Shown here in pieces: positions 18,921 through 28,692 of a stretch of DNA of 56,695 nt. The notes under the pieces were generated by a model, which saw only the letters and a program-made list of their open reading frames with translations, was not told the DNA's origin and searched no databases. Source of the DNA: Ignavibacterium sp. (GTDB lineage: Bacteria; Bacteroidota; Ignavibacteria; Ignavibacteriales; Ignavibacteriaceae). The stretch spans positions 1 to 56,695 of the forward strand of contig JANWVQ010000082.1 of assembly GCA_025056745.1 (NCBI GenBank). Direction: 5' to 3'. The stretch's first letter is position 1; each line of letters starts with the position of its first letter. The translations under genes and the position numbers were made by a program.

Positions 18921-19500
18921 TAACTTTAGTTCCTTCCGCGGGGTTAAATACAAAAAGTTCAGACTTTAGGTTTTGATTAAAGCGATAGTTATCAAAATTT
19001 ATCTCAAAAGAGACGCCACTGTTATCAACCGCATTAACTCTTTTTACCAAGAAATTGTCGTTAATCAAAATCTCTATTTTACGAAACGGAAATGAAACAT
19101 CTTTCGGATTCAAAATTAATTTCTTTAAGCCATTTTGAGAACTTAAAGAGATGTTTGAGTTATAAGGGACTTCGAATAATAAATAATTGAATGAAAAAAT
19201 GTTATCATTAGATTTTTGAAAATTATCTACAATCACTTTATTCTGTTTTTTGTTATAATTCCAAAAAGTTTTTCCGTCACTGATTATAATTTGATTCGGT
19301 AATTCTATTCGATAAAAATCTTTTTGTTTGATAAATAACTTACCTTTTATTGGATTAGATGAATTCACAAATTGAGTAAGTTCAACACTAAAGTCAGTTG
19401 CATCAACATATTTGCTTTGAACTTTCTTTAGTATATCTACTGGATTCTCTTGTGCAAGAAATAATTTCGATAATAATATTATTACAACTAAATATCTCAT
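18907..19500 (-). CDS. lolA: Outer-membrane lipoprotein carrier LolA-like protein
   Basis: The 197-residue protein has a signal peptide (about 1-16, ending LAQ). The LolA pattern follows: VDILKKVQSKYVDATDFSVELTQ, KGKLFIKQKDFYRIE, DGKTFWNYNKKQNKVIV. LolA shuttles lipoproteins through the periplasm to the outer membrane. Length is normal. It lies 21 bases downstream of ftsK and overlaps the next gene slightly, so it belongs to the same minus-strand run. Confidence 0.85.
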   Translation of the reverse strand: MRYLVVIILLSKLFLAQENPVDILKKVQSKYVDATDFSVELTQFVNSSNPIKGKLFIKQKDFYRIELPNQIIISDGKTFWNYNKKQNKVIVDNFQKSNDNIFSFNYLLFEVPYNSNISLSSQNGLKKLILNPKDVSFPFRKIEILINDNFLVKRVNAVDNSGVSFEINFDNYRFNQNLKSELFVFNPAEGTKVIDLR

Positions 19501-19521
19501 TTTATTTTTTTTGAATTTAGA

Positions 19522-21993
19522 CTACAAATTTTTCAATATTGTTTCTAAGGTTTCCTCATTATCTACTAAAACAATTCTAGCTTTACTTCCATCATTAGGT
19601 CCGACAATTCCCGCTTCTTCCAATTGATCCATAATGCGCGCTGCTCTTGAATATCCAAGTTTTAATTTTCTTTGTAACAATGAGACAGAACCCTGTTGAA
19701 ATCTAACTACAATTTTAGCAGCATCTTCAAGCATAGGATCAATATCGTCCATTAAACGACCACTTGATGTTTGTTTTACCTCTTGGAGTGAAGGTAGGTA
19801 ATATGGTTTTGAAAATGCTGGTTGTGAATAGATATAATTTGTGATTTTTTCTACTTCATCTGTTGAAATAAAAGCATTTTGGATTCTGATAGGTTTCGGC
19901 GAACCAGTTGGTAAGAATAACATATCGCCACTTCCTAACAATTGCTCAGCACCATTCATATCCAGTATTGTCCTTGAATCAATCTTGGTTGCAACTTGAT
20001 ATGCCATTCTAGCTGAGAAATTGGCTTTAATAACACCTGTTATTACATTGACAGATGGTCTTTGCGTTGCAAGTATAAGGTGAATTCCAACTGCGCGTGC
20101 CATCTGAGCTAATCTAGTAATTGGCTCTTCAACTTCCCTTCCAGAGGTAAGCATCAAATCAGCTAATTCATCAACTATCACGATAATATATGGTAATGGA
20201 TGATGTTTGATCGTTTCTGTATCTGAAGGTTTTGTTTTTGAATTGCTTACTTTTTTATTATAATCAACTATGTTTCTTACACCAGCATTAGATAGTCTAT
20301 CATATCTTTTATTCATTTCGAATTCAACAGCTTTTAGTAAAACAACTGCATTTTGTGGAGTAGTAATAATTGATTCATCAAGGTCGGGAGAGATAGCAAG
20401 AAAATGTTTTTTAAGTTTCTGATAAAAAGATAATTCAATTTTTTTAGGATCAACTAAACAAAATTTGATTTCTGATGGATGCTTTGTAAAAAGCAAACTT
20501 GAAATGATCATATTAATACCAACGCTTTTACCTGAACCTGTTGAACCAGCAATTAGTAAATGAGGCATCTTAGCTAAATCAGCGACGTAAACATCTCCAC
20601 TTATTGTTTTTCCTAAAGCTAAAGGTAATTCAAAATTTGTATTATTAATTTGAGAAAGCACAGACCTCGCAGTTACAAGCGATGCTTTCATATTTGGAAT
20701 CTCTACTCCAATCGCACTCTTACCAGGGATTGGAGCTATTATACGAATTCCTTTTGCAGCTAACGCTAAGGCAATATCGTTCTCTAATGCAACTATTTTG
20801 CTAATCTTAACTCCAGGAGCAGGAACAATTTCATATAGCGTAACAACTGGTCCTGGAGTAACTGAAATATCTTTTATATCAATATCAAAAAGTTTTAGTT
20901 TGTCTTTAAGTAGCTGTGCATTTCTTTTAAGTTCATCTTCTGCAACTTCATATTCTTCTTCTGAAGTTTTATCAAGTAAATCAACTGTGGGGAATTTATA
21001 TTCTATTTTCTCTTCCCACTGATTTGGCAAAGATTTTTCATCTACATTTTGATCATCAGAAGAAATTTTAATTGTAGTTTCTTTTTTCTTAGATTTTTCC
21101 TGCGATGGAATTCTTAGTTCTGATTCCGGTTCCTCACCTTTTTTAATTATTCTAATTCTGGTTTCTTCTTGTGTTTCGTTTATTTGACTTTCTGAAACAT
21201 TTTTTTCAACTGCTGATTTTTCATTTAATTCTTCTGGAACAGGACTTTTAGTTTTAATATTAATTTTAGTATTATCTGCTATCTCTTTTTTACCAAAGAT
21301 TTTTTTATAAGATGTCTCAATAAAGTTTGCTAAATATCCAAATAACTTTTTAAGATATAATTCAAATTTGAAATCGAAGAATATTACTAAAAATGAAATC
21401 ATAAGAAAGAACATTAACAATAAAGAACCAATCGTACCTAAAGTTTTTCCTAAAAACTCACCAAAGAAGTTTCCAATTTCACCAGAGAATAGAAAAGTAT
21501 ATTCTCCAAGTCCAAATTGTGTATTTAGTATTCCAAATAAAGCTGAAAAGAATATTGAAATCAGCAAAAGTAAATTTGAGTATGATAGTATTTTTTTCAA
21601 ATTAGATTTTCTGAATAATAATGAAGACAATAACAATAAAATAATCGGTATCGATAAAGAGAAATATCCTATTGAATATTTGACAAACAATCTTGATATA
21701 TGAGCTCCAGCAGAACCCATCCAGTTATTAATCTCATTTCGTGCCTGCAAATAAATATATTCCTGATTCTTTTTTGCTAAAGATATTTGAATATCTCTTT
21801 TAATGTCAGAAAAAAAATTTGTTAAGTTATCTTCATCTTGAGGACTATAAGATATTATTGAGATACTGATGAAAAGAGAAAAAACGATCAAAAATAATCC
21901 CCAAATTTTCTTATGCTTTCCTAAAGAAAATTGATTTGTATCTTTTTCCTTATTTGTATCTGAATTTGATTTTGTAATTTTTTTCCTTCTCAT
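19522..21993 (-). CDS. ftsK: DNA translocase FtsK/SpoIIIE
   Basis: The protein has about 823 residues. Four membrane helices occupy roughly 30-210. A charged linker with KE/E repeats runs to about 330. The RecA-like motor follows, with Walker A AGSTGSGKS (about residue 478) and Walker B IIVIVDELADLM. A C-terminal gamma winged-helix domain (LLQRKLKLGYSRAARIMDQLEEAGIVG, split over several motifs) ends the protein. It pumps chromosomal DNA through the septum and coordinates dimer resolution. Length is typical. I chose the ATG at 21993 over a TTG directly before it. Confidence 0.96.
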   Translation of the reverse strand: MRRKKITKSNSDTNKEKDTNQFSLGKHKKIWGLFLIVFSLFISISIISYSPQDEDNLTNFFSDIKRDIQISLAKKNQEYIYLQARNEINNWMGSAGAHISRLFVKYSIGYFSLSIPIILLLLSSLLFRKSNLKKILSYSNLLLLISIFFSALFGILNTQFGLGEYTFLFSGEIGNFFGEFLGKTLGTIGSLLLMFFLMISFLVIFFDFKFELYLKKLFGYLANFIETSYKKIFGKKEIADNTKINIKTKSPVPEELNEKSAVEKNVSESQINETQEETRIRIIKKGEEPESELRIPSQEKSKKKETTIKISSDDQNVDEKSLPNQWEEKIEYKFPTVDLLDKTSEEEYEVAEDELKRNAQLLKDKLKLFDIDIKDISVTPGPVVTLYEIVPAPGVKISKIVALENDIALALAAKGIRIIAPIPGKSAIGVEIPNMKASLVTARSVLSQINNTNFELPLALGKTISGDVYVADLAKMPHLLIAGSTGSGKSVGINMIISSLLFTKHPSEIKFCLVDPKKIELSFYQKLKKHFLAISPDLDESIITTPQNAVVLLKAVEFEMNKRYDRLSNAGVRNIVDYNKKVSNSKTKPSDTETIKHHPLPYIIVIVDELADLMLTSGREVEEPITRLAQMARAVGIHLILATQRPSVNVITGVIKANFSARMAYQVATKIDSRTILDMNGAEQLLGSGDMLFLPTGSPKPIRIQNAFISTDEVEKITNYIYSQPAFSKPYYLPSLQEVKQTSSGRLMDDIDPMLEDAAKIVVRFQQGSVSLLQRKLKLGYSRAARIMDQLEEAGIVGPNDGSKARIVLVDNEETLETILKNL

Positions 21994-21997
21994 CAAA

Positions 21998-22726
21998 CTA
22001 TATGGTATTTAATTTTTTTATTGAACCATTGTTATAATGAGGAATTATATCAATAACAGAAATTTGCGAACAGTATTCAATATCTTTTTCAAAACCATTT
22101 TCAATTAAAATTTTTCCGTGATCGGAATCTTTAAGAGCTTCAATAATATTTGAACCATATTTTTTCTTTATTGCAATTGAAGCTTTAGCAGAATCACTTA
22201 AAACTACATTGTCAACTTTTTGCATTATTTTTTCACAGATTAATCCTGCGCATAAAGCATCCTCTAAAGAAAATAAATTATTTCTTCCTGAGCATAGAAT
22301 TTCAACATCGACATTAAGATTAATTAAGTGATTTGTTAAATAATTTAAATTTAAAAAAGATCCAATAAAAAGATTCTCTGAAAATTTAGCTTTAACAATG
22401 GCCTTAGTTCCATTTGTTGTGTAAAGAACGATCGTTTTATTTTCTACAATTTCTTTTGCAAACTCAAATGGTGAATTTCCCAAAGCAAAACCATCAATTT
22501 TTTTAGTGTTTCGCTCACCACAAAGTAAAGTATATCCGCCAAACATTCCACCTGATAACTTAATTGCAGATTCAATACCTGAGACAGGGACAACTTCTTT
22601 TGCGCCATTGTTTACAGCTGTTATGATTGTTGAGGATGCTCTTAATACATCAATCACTACAGTAGTTTTGTCTTTGAAATAAAGTTCATCAACACCTAAC
22701 GGGGAGAAAAATACATTTATTTTCAT
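21998..22726 (-). CDS. comB: 2-phosphosulfolactate phosphatase family protein
   Basis: The 242-residue cytoplasmic enzyme has the ComB pattern VVIDVLRASSTIITAVNNGA (about residues 24-43), CGERNTKKIDGFALGNSP and TTNGTKAI. In methanogens ComB releases phosphate from 2-phosphosulfolactate on the way to coenzyme M. In bacteria the family is common without the rest of that pathway, and its substrate is often unclear. It lies 5 bases before gcvT and 4 bases after ftsK, in a close minus-strand run. No other coenzyme M gene is in the window. Confidence 0.9.
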   Translation of the reverse strand: MKINVFFSPLGVDELYFKDKTTVVIDVLRASSTIITAVNNGAKEVVPVSGIESAIKLSGGMFGGYTLLCGERNTKKIDGFALGNSPFEFAKEIVENKTIVLYTTNGTKAIVKAKFSENLFIGSFLNLNYLTNHLINLNVDVEILCSGRNNLFSLEDALCAGLICEKIMQKVDNVVLSDSAKASIAIKKKYGSNIIEALKDSDHGKILIENGFEKDIEYCSQISVIDIIPHYNNGSIKKLNTI

Positions 22727-22731
22727 AGCTT

Positions 22732-23811
22732 TTATTTTTTAATAAATGGTAATCTTACAACTTTAGCTGGATAATCTTTTCCTCTAATTGATATATTCAA
22801 AGATGTATCAATATCAGAATATTCCTTTTTAACATAACCAAGAGCAATTGCTTTTTCCAATGTCGGACTAACTGTTCCACTTGTTACATTTCCAATGGAA
22901 TTACCCTCTGCTGAAATTTGATAGCCTTTACGAGGGAAAATTTTTTCTTCAGAGACGAGAGCTACTAATTTTCTTGAAAGATTTTCTCTTGCGGAAATCA
23001 ATGCAGACTTACCAACAAAATCTGGTTTATTAAGTTTTGTTATCCAACCTAATCCAGCCTCAATTGGATTCGTGGTGTTATCGATGTCATTTCCATACAA
23101 ACAATATCCCATTTCTAATCTTAAAGTATCTCTCGCACCTAATCCAACAGGTTGAATGTTATATTCTCTACCAGCATCAAATACAGCATTCCAAATTTTT
23201 TCAGCTAGCTCTTTATCTCCTTGAAAGTATAGTTCAAATCCAATCTCTCCAGTGTAACCAGTTCTTGATAAGATTACATTGCTATCAAACAAAATTTTAA
23301 AGGTGAAATAATAGTAATCAATTTCTATTCTTTCATTGAAAAGTTTTTGAACAACGTTGATTGAATTTGGGCCTTGAATTGCTAAGAGTGAATAATCATC
23401 GCTGAGATTTTCAATTTCAACATCAAATTTATTATTCTGAATCATCCACTGATAGTCTTTTTCTATATTCGAAGCGTTCACAACAAACATAAATTCATAT
23501 TCAGAAATTTTATAAATCAAAAGGTCATCAACAATACCACCATCTTCATAACACATCGCAGAATATTGAACTCTGCCGGGGAACAATTTAGAAGCATCGT
23601 TTATGGTTATGTATTGAACAAAATCTAAAGCTTTTTGACCTTTGATTAAAATTTCTCCCATATGTGATACATCAAATACTCCGACAGATGTTCTAACTGC
23701 CTTGTGTTCTTGTATTATAGAAGAATATTGTATTGGCATTTCAAAGCCAGCAAATTCTACAATTTTTGCATTCAGATTTTTATGAATGTCATATAACTTT
23801 GTTTTTTTCAT
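22732..23811 (-). CDS. gcvT: Aminomethyltransferase (glycine cleavage T protein)
   Basis: The 359-residue enzyme uses tetrahydrofolate to take the methylene group from the aminomethyl-lipoyl H protein and release ammonia. Visible motifs are HKNLNAKIVEFAGFEMP, VGVFDVSHMGEI, the catalytic region SAMCYEDGGIVDDLLIY and GLGARDTLRLEMGYCLYG. The C-terminal GcvT_C barrel runs from about residue 275. Length is normal. The partners gcvH and gcvP are not in this window. ATG start; it follows the transaldolase gene by 11 bases. Confidence 0.95.
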   Translation of the reverse strand: MKKTKLYDIHKNLNAKIVEFAGFEMPIQYSSIIQEHKAVRTSVGVFDVSHMGEILIKGQKALDFVQYITINDASKLFPGRVQYSAMCYEDGGIVDDLLIYKISEYEFMFVVNASNIEKDYQWMIQNNKFDVEIENLSDDYSLLAIQGPNSINVVQKLFNERIEIDYYYFTFKILFDSNVILSRTGYTGEIGFELYFQGDKELAEKIWNAVFDAGREYNIQPVGLGARDTLRLEMGYCLYGNDIDNTTNPIEAGLGWITKLNKPDFVGKSALISARENLSRKLVALVSEEKIFPRKGYQISAEGNSIGNVTSGTVSPTLEKAIALGYVKKEYSDIDTSLNISIRGKDYPAKVVRLPFIKK

Positions 23812-23822
23812 TGTAAGCCTAA

Positions 23823-24470
23823 TTACTTATTTTGAGATTTTTTCCAATCAGATAAAAATTTATCTAAACCAATATCTGTTAAAGGATGATTAAATAATTT
23901 ATCGATTACACTGAAAGGTATCGTACATACATCAGCGCCAATTAAAGCTGCTTCAACTACGTGAAGTGGATGTCTTACACTTGCAACTAAAACCTGAGTA
24001 TCAAAATTGTAATTTCTAAATATTTGAACTATTTGTGATATTAATTCCATACCATTTGTGCTAATATCATCTAATCTACCAACAAACGGACTTACATAAG
24101 TAGCACCGGCCTTGGCTGCGAGAATAGCTTGTGTTGGAGAAAAGCAAAGTGTTACATTTGTTTTAATTCCTTCACTTGATAAAAGTTTTACTGCTTTTAA
24201 TCCTTCTTTAATCAATGGAACTTTTACAACAATATTTTTATGAATTGATGAAAGTTCGCGCGCTTCTTTAATAATTCCATCGAAATCTGTTGAAATAACT
24301 TCAGCACTAACAGGACCATCAACAATGTTTAATATCTCATCAAGTAATTTTCTAAAGTCTTTTCCCTCTTTTGCAACTAATGAAGGATTGGTAGTAACAC
24401 CATCAAGAATTCCAAAAGACTGAGCTTCTTTAATTTCGTTTATGTTCGCAGTGTCAATAAAAAATTTCAT
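23823..24470 (-). CDS. Small transaldolase / fructose-6-phosphate aldolase family
   Basis: The 215-residue TIM-barrel enzyme has [21 protein letters not shown] split around TTNPSLV, the Schiff-base Lys in VVKVPLI (about residue 85), and [14 protein letters not shown]. The family (MipB/TalC) includes transaldolases and fructose-6-phosphate aldolases. The active-site Phe/Tyr at the discriminating position lies within the barrel, but I cannot decide between the two activities with confidence. It belongs to the non-oxidative pentose phosphate or sugar-aldol metabolism. A strong AAGGAG site lies 8 bases before the ATG. Confidence 0.9.
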   Translation of the reverse strand: MKFFIDTANINEIKEAQSFGILDGVTTNPSLVAKEGKDFRKLLDEILNIVDGPVSAEVISTDFDGIIKEARELSSIHKNIVVKVPLIKEGLKAVKLLSSEGIKTNVTLCFSPTQAILAAKAGATYVSPFVGRLDDISTNGMELISQIVQIFRNYNFDTQVLVASVRHPLHVVEAALIGADVCTIPFSVIDKLFNHPLTDIGLDKFLSDWKKSQNK

Positions 24471-24489
24471 ATCAGTACTCCTTTTTAAT

Positions 24490-26052
24490 CTAAAAATTAG
24501 TTATATCTTCTTTTGTTTTCCTTGAGAAAAATTTTACTTGTCCTGCTGGAATTGATTCATCTGTCTCAACTTTAATTCTCATCAAATATTTCAATTGAAG
24601 TTTTGTTAGGTATCCAAATTTACTAAACTTTAATCTTTGAAAATCAGATGGGTGACACTTTATTAAAATTGAACGTTCATTTGAATTTTGTCTAAATCTT
24701 TTTAACCATTCTTCTATGTCATATTTAAGATGCGTTTCTTTTGTTACATAGCCAGAGCCACCACAAACAGGGCAAAGATCTTTCATAGCTTGCATAATAT
24801 TATGTCCAATTCTTTGTCTGGTAATTTCAACCAATCCGAAATCCGACATTGGCAAAAAGGAAACTTTAGCACGATCTTTTTTGAATTCTTTTTTTAGTTC
24901 ATCATAAACTTTCTTTTTATTTTTTTCATCTTCAAGGTCGATAAAATCAACGACTATGATTCCACCAATATCTCTCAATCTTAATTGCCGAGCTATTTCT
25001 CTTGCAGCTTCTAAATCTGTTTTTAATGAATTAAGTTCTTGTTCTGTGTTTTTTGCATATCTGCCGGTATTAACATCTATAACAACCATTGTTTCTGTAT
25101 GATCAATTATTAAGTAACCACCACTGGGCAAAGGAACTTTCCGATCAAATAAAATTTTTGCTTGTTGATCAATGTTAAAAGTTTCGAATATAGGTTTTGA
25201 AGATTTATATAATTCAATTTTATCAAGAAGTTCAGGTTGAAAATCTTGGACGAGTTGTTTTATCTGTTTATATGCTTTCTTTGAATCAATAAAAACTTTT
25301 GAAACATCAGGAGTTAGAAGATCACGAATAACACTCTCCGTTACCGATAAGTCTTGATGAAGCAGTGCTGGTGGTTCTTCTGTCTTGGCGGCTGACTGAA
25401 TTCTGTTCCAAACTTTTAACAATTGATTTAAATCTTCTTTAAGTAAATCTTCAGGTTGATCTTTTGCTACTGTTCGAATAATAAGTCCATATTTGGGAGG
25501 GATTATACTTCTTGCAATAAGTTTAAGTCTTTTTCTTTCTTTAAAGTCTACAATTTTTCTTGAGATACCTATTTTATTATCATAAGGTAATAAGACACAG
25601 AATCGTCCGGCTAATGATATCGAAGTTGTAACACGAACACCTTTATTTGCAACAGGTTCTTTTGTGATTTGAACTAAAATATTTTGACCTTTTTTTAGAT
25701 TTTTATATGCGGGCTGTGTGAATATTTCTTCGTGATTATTATCATTACTCAATGAATGATGATTTTCGTCTTGTTCTTCATCATCGAAATCATCTTCTTC
25801 CAACATTTCCTGAAGTTGTTTAGTTCTCTCACCAATATCAGAAAAATGCAAGAAAGCATCGTGTTTCATTCCTATATCAACGAATGCTGCTCTGATTCCT
25901 GGTAATACTCTGGCGATTTTACCGAGATAAATATCGCCAACCATCCTTCTATTTCCAGGATTATCAACAAAGAAATCTACAAGTTTCCCATCCTCTGTGA
26001 TAGCTACACGTGTTTGGTCTGAGGTAGAGTTTATAATTATTTCTTTTACCAT
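24490..26052 (-). CDS. rng: Ribonuclease E/G family protein
   Basis: The 520-residue endoribonuclease has an S1 RNA-binding domain (about 35-130) interrupted by an acidic and His/Asn-rich insertion ([16 protein letters not shown]). The RNase E/G catalytic core follows with [14 protein letters not shown] (metal-binding Asp) and [14 protein letters not shown]. The zinc-link CPVCGGSG (about 435-442) is present. The long C-terminal scaffold of RNase E is absent, so it is RNase G-like. It acts in rRNA and mRNA processing. It lies 200 bases after pnp on the same strand. Confidence 0.93.
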   Translation of the reverse strand: MVKEIIINSTSDQTRVAITEDGKLVDFFVDNPGNRRMVGDIYLGKIARVLPGIRAAFVDIGMKHDAFLHFSDIGERTKQLQEMLEEDDFDDEEQDENHHSLSNDNNHEEIFTQPAYKNLKKGQNILVQITKEPVANKGVRVTTSISLAGRFCVLLPYDNKIGISRKIVDFKERKRLKLIARSIIPPKYGLIIRTVAKDQPEDLLKEDLNQLLKVWNRIQSAAKTEEPPALLHQDLSVTESVIRDLLTPDVSKVFIDSKKAYKQIKQLVQDFQPELLDKIELYKSSKPIFETFNIDQQAKILFDRKVPLPSGGYLIIDHTETMVVIDVNTGRYAKNTEQELNSLKTDLEAAREIARQLRLRDIGGIIVVDFIDLEDEKNKKKVYDELKKEFKKDRAKVSFLPMSDFGLVEITRQRIGHNIMQAMKDLCPVCGGSGYVTKETHLKYDIEEWLKRFRQNSNERSILIKCHPSDFQRLKFSKFGYLTKLQLKYLMRIKVETDESIPAGQVKFFSRKTKEDITNF

Positions 26053-26218
26053 AAAAAAACTTTTTGTTTACAGGATAAGTGATTTGTAAAAATCGTGGAG
26101 AGAAGAATTGTTTATGAAATATAACTCTTCTTGTTCCAGTTTGAATTGCAAGTAACAAAATTAAAAATAATAGTTCTTCAATACTCGAGATCGTCATTTA
26201 AAGACCTTTAAATATTTT

Positions 26219-26247
26219 GCAGGTTAGAAATAAGAATTCTAACCTGC
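26219..26247 (-). terminator. Hairpin directly after pnp
   Basis: A perfect 11-base stem (GCAGGTTAGAA / TTCTAACCTGC) with a 7-base loop begins 6 bases after the pnp stop. On the minus strand the tail is A-rich, not U-rich (AAAATATTTAAAGG), so it fits an RNA 3'-end stabiliser or a non-canonical terminator better than a standard one. Confidence 0.55.
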
Positions 26248-26252
26248 AGTAA

Positions 26253-28370
26253 TTATTTGTTAACTTTTTTATTATTCGATTGCTCTGAATTATTTTCTAT
26301 TAATTCTTTTCGACTTAGAGAAAATTTTCCATCCTCAACTTTAACCAGCTTAACTGTTACCTTATCACCAACTTTGAAGTAGTCAGAAACTTTTTGAACT
26401 CTTTTATTGTCAATTTGTGAAATATGTAAAAGTCCTTCTTTACCTGGAAGTATTTCTACAAAAGCACCAAAATCCATAATCTTAGTTACGACACCATCAT
26501 AGACTTCACCTACTTCAGGAGTTGCTGTTAGTTTTTTTATATAATCTTTACATTTTTGTGCGTTTTCTTTATTTGGTGCTGCAATATTGACTGTGCCATC
26601 TTCATCAATGTAAATTTCAACATCAAAAAGTCGTTGCATTCCTTGAACGGTTTTACCACCGGGTCCAATTATTTGTCCCACTTGTTCTTTGTCAACTTTA
26701 AATTTTATCAATCTTGGTGCATAAGGTGAAATATTAGGTCGAGGAGAAGAGATGGCTTGATTCATTATATCTAAGATATATAGTCTACCTTCTTTAGCCT
26801 GATTTAAGGCTTTTTCCATTATTTCAAAAGAAATACCTTTTATCTTAATATCCATTTGGAAGCCGGTAATTCCATTAGCTGTGCCAGCAACTTTGAAATC
26901 CATATCACCGAGATGGTCTTCATTCCCAAGTATATCTGAAAGAATAGAGTATTCATCCCCTTCTTTTACTAAACCCATTGCAATACCAGAAACAGCTGTT
27001 TTAATTGGAATTCCTGCATCCATCATTGCTAATGAACCGGCACAAACTGTAGCCATTGAAGATGAACCATTTGATTCCAAAATATCGGATATCACCCTAA
27101 CAGTGTAAGGGAAAACATCTTCACTTGGGAAAACTTGCTTTAAGGATCTTTCTGCAAGATTTCCGTGGCCTATTTCTCTTCGACCGACTCCGGATAATTT
27201 CCCAATTTCTCCAACAGAGAATGGAGGGAAATTGTAATGAAGCATAAATTTTTTTGTGTATTCAGGATGTAAACCATCAATTAGCTGTTCATCGTTTTTT
27301 GTACCTAAAGTTACAGTTGTAAGACTTTGAGTTTCTCCTCTTGTAAATAGAACTGAACCGTGTGTTCTTGGAAGAATCGATAAATCAATTGATATTGGTC
27401 TTATTTCGTTTGTTTTTCTTCCATCTAAACGAATACCTTCTTTCAGTATTCTTTTTCTCATCAAATCTTTTTCGATATCGTGCAATAAATCAGAAATTAC
27501 TTTCTCTTGCTCGGGATATTTTTCAGCAAGATTTGAAACAACATATTCTTTCAACTCTTTATTTTTTGCTGATCTTTCTTCTTTAGAAAGTATTGAATAA
27601 ACAATTTCTTTTGATTTCTCATAAGCCAAATCAAAAACATCTTTTTTGAGATTTTCATCTATTATTGGTTGTTGAACAATCCATTTTTCTTTTCCAGCTA
27701 CTTCTCTGAGTTGAATTTGAATATCAACTATTTTTTTAATTTCATTATGAGCGAACTTTAAAGCCTCTAAAATTACTTGTTCGCTTAATTCTTTTGCTTC
27801 ACCTTCAACCATAATAATTGAATCTGAGGTACCAGCAACAACAAGTTCCAGATCACTGATTTTTATCTGTTCGTGAGTTGGATTAATAATAAAATTACCA
27901 TCTATTCTACCAACTCTAACTTCACCAATAGGGCCATCAAAAGGTATATCAGAAATAGTCAATGCGGCAGAAGCACCACAAGCAGCGAGAATATCTGCAT
28001 CATTTTCACCATCGTATGAAAAAACCGTAGCAATAACTTGAGTTTCATTCATATAGTGTTCGGGGAACAATGGTCTGATTGGTCTATCACAAAGGCGTGC
28101 GCTCAATATTTCTTTTTCGCTTGGTTTTCCTTCTCTTTTTATAAATCCACCAGGAATTTTACCAGCGGCTGATGTTTTTTCTCTGTATTCTACTTGAAGT
28201 GGTAGAAAATCCTGATCAGCTTTTACTTCTTGAGAAGCTACAGCAGTGACTAAGACCATTGTATCACCGTAGCGCACCATTACAGCGCCGTTTGCTTGCT
28301 TTGCATATCTACCTGTTTCGAAAGATAAAATTCTTCCGCCTATTTCAACTTCTTTTTTTACTATTTTCAT
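26253..28370 (-). CDS. pnp: Polyribonucleotide nucleotidyltransferase (PNPase)
   Basis: The 705-residue phosphorolytic 3'-5' exonuclease has two RNase PH domains (about 10-215 and 300-540; GGFIKREGKPSEKEIL, LYFARGETQ-like LFTRGETQSL, HGNLAERSLKQ, SDILESNGSSSMA). A KH domain (VGQIIGPGGKTVQGM) and an S1 domain (GEVYDGVVTKIMDFGAFVEI) follow. Length and order are canonical. It follows rpsO by 3 bases, the classic rpsO-pnp pair, and is the last gene of the rimP-nusA-infB run. Confidence 0.97.
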   Translation of the reverse strand: MKIVKKEVEIGGRILSFETGRYAKQANGAVMVRYGDTMVLVTAVASQEVKADQDFLPLQVEYREKTSAAGKIPGGFIKREGKPSEKEILSARLCDRPIRPLFPEHYMNETQVIATVFSYDGENDADILAACGASAALTISDIPFDGPIGEVRVGRIDGNFIINPTHEQIKISDLELVVAGTSDSIIMVEGEAKELSEQVILEALKFAHNEIKKIVDIQIQLREVAGKEKWIVQQPIIDENLKKDVFDLAYEKSKEIVYSILSKEERSAKNKELKEYVVSNLAEKYPEQEKVISDLLHDIEKDLMRKRILKEGIRLDGRKTNEIRPISIDLSILPRTHGSVLFTRGETQSLTTVTLGTKNDEQLIDGLHPEYTKKFMLHYNFPPFSVGEIGKLSGVGRREIGHGNLAERSLKQVFPSEDVFPYTVRVISDILESNGSSSMATVCAGSLAMMDAGIPIKTAVSGIAMGLVKEGDEYSILSDILGNEDHLGDMDFKVAGTANGITGFQMDIKIKGISFEIMEKALNQAKEGRLYILDIMNQAISSPRPNISPYAPRLIKFKVDKEQVGQIIGPGGKTVQGMQRLFDVEIYIDEDGTVNIAAPNKENAQKCKDYIKKLTATPEVGEVYDGVVTKIMDFGAFVEILPGKEGLLHISQIDNKRVQKVSDYFKVGDKVTVKLVKVEDGKFSLSRKELIENNSEQSNNKKVNK

Positions 28371-28373
28371 TTT

Positions 28374-28640
28374 TTACTTTCTGATATTTAATTCTTTTAT
28401 AATTGCTCTATATCTTTCTATATCTTTTTTCATAAGATAATCAAGCAATCTTCTTCTTTTACCAACCATCATCATCAAACCGCGTCTCGAATGATGATCT
28501 TTCTTATGTTTTTCGAAATGATTTGTTAAATCATTAATTCTCTCGGTAAGTAAGGCTATTTGCACCTCTGCTCTGCCAGAGTCTTTTTCATTCTTACCAA
28601 ATTTTTTGATTATTTCAAGTTTTCTTTCTTTTGTAATCAT
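28374..28640 (-). CDS. rpsO: Ribosomal protein S15
   Basis: The 88-residue protein is the standard length. Signatures are [21 protein letters not shown] (two parts) and [18 protein letters not shown]. It binds the central domain of 16S rRNA early in 30S assembly. ATG start with AGAGAGG about 8 bases before. A hairpin with two wobble pairs lies in the 50-base leader (28671-28692) and could be an autoregulatory site. Confidence 0.97.
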   Translation of the reverse strand: MITKERKLEIIKKFGKNEKDSGRAEVQIALLTERINDLTNHFEKHKKDHHSRRGLMMMVGKRRRLLDYLMKKDIERYRAIIKELNIRK

Positions 28641-28670
28641 TTTTTACCTCTCTTTTTGTTTATAAAATGT

Positions 28671-28692
28671 AATTCCAGTTTTTACCAGAATT
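28671..28692 (-). promoter_or_regulatory. Candidate S15 autoregulatory hairpin in the rpsO leader
   Basis: On the minus strand AATTCTGG pairs with CTGGAATT around the loop TAAAAA. The stem contains adjacent U-G and G-U wobbles next to G-C. On the plus strand these wobbles would be mismatches, so the structure is specific to the rpsO mRNA. S15 recognises G-U/G-C motifs in rRNA and in some leaders (known for the family). Use as an S15 site here is inference. It lies about 30 bases before the ATG and overlaps the ribF stop. Confidence 0.35.

Noticed and set aside
21368-21703. 111-codon open frame antisense to the ftsK N-terminus
   Set aside because: It lies wholly inside a confidently identified gene, has Asn/Lys-rich low-complexity content from the AT bias and no ribosome binding site.
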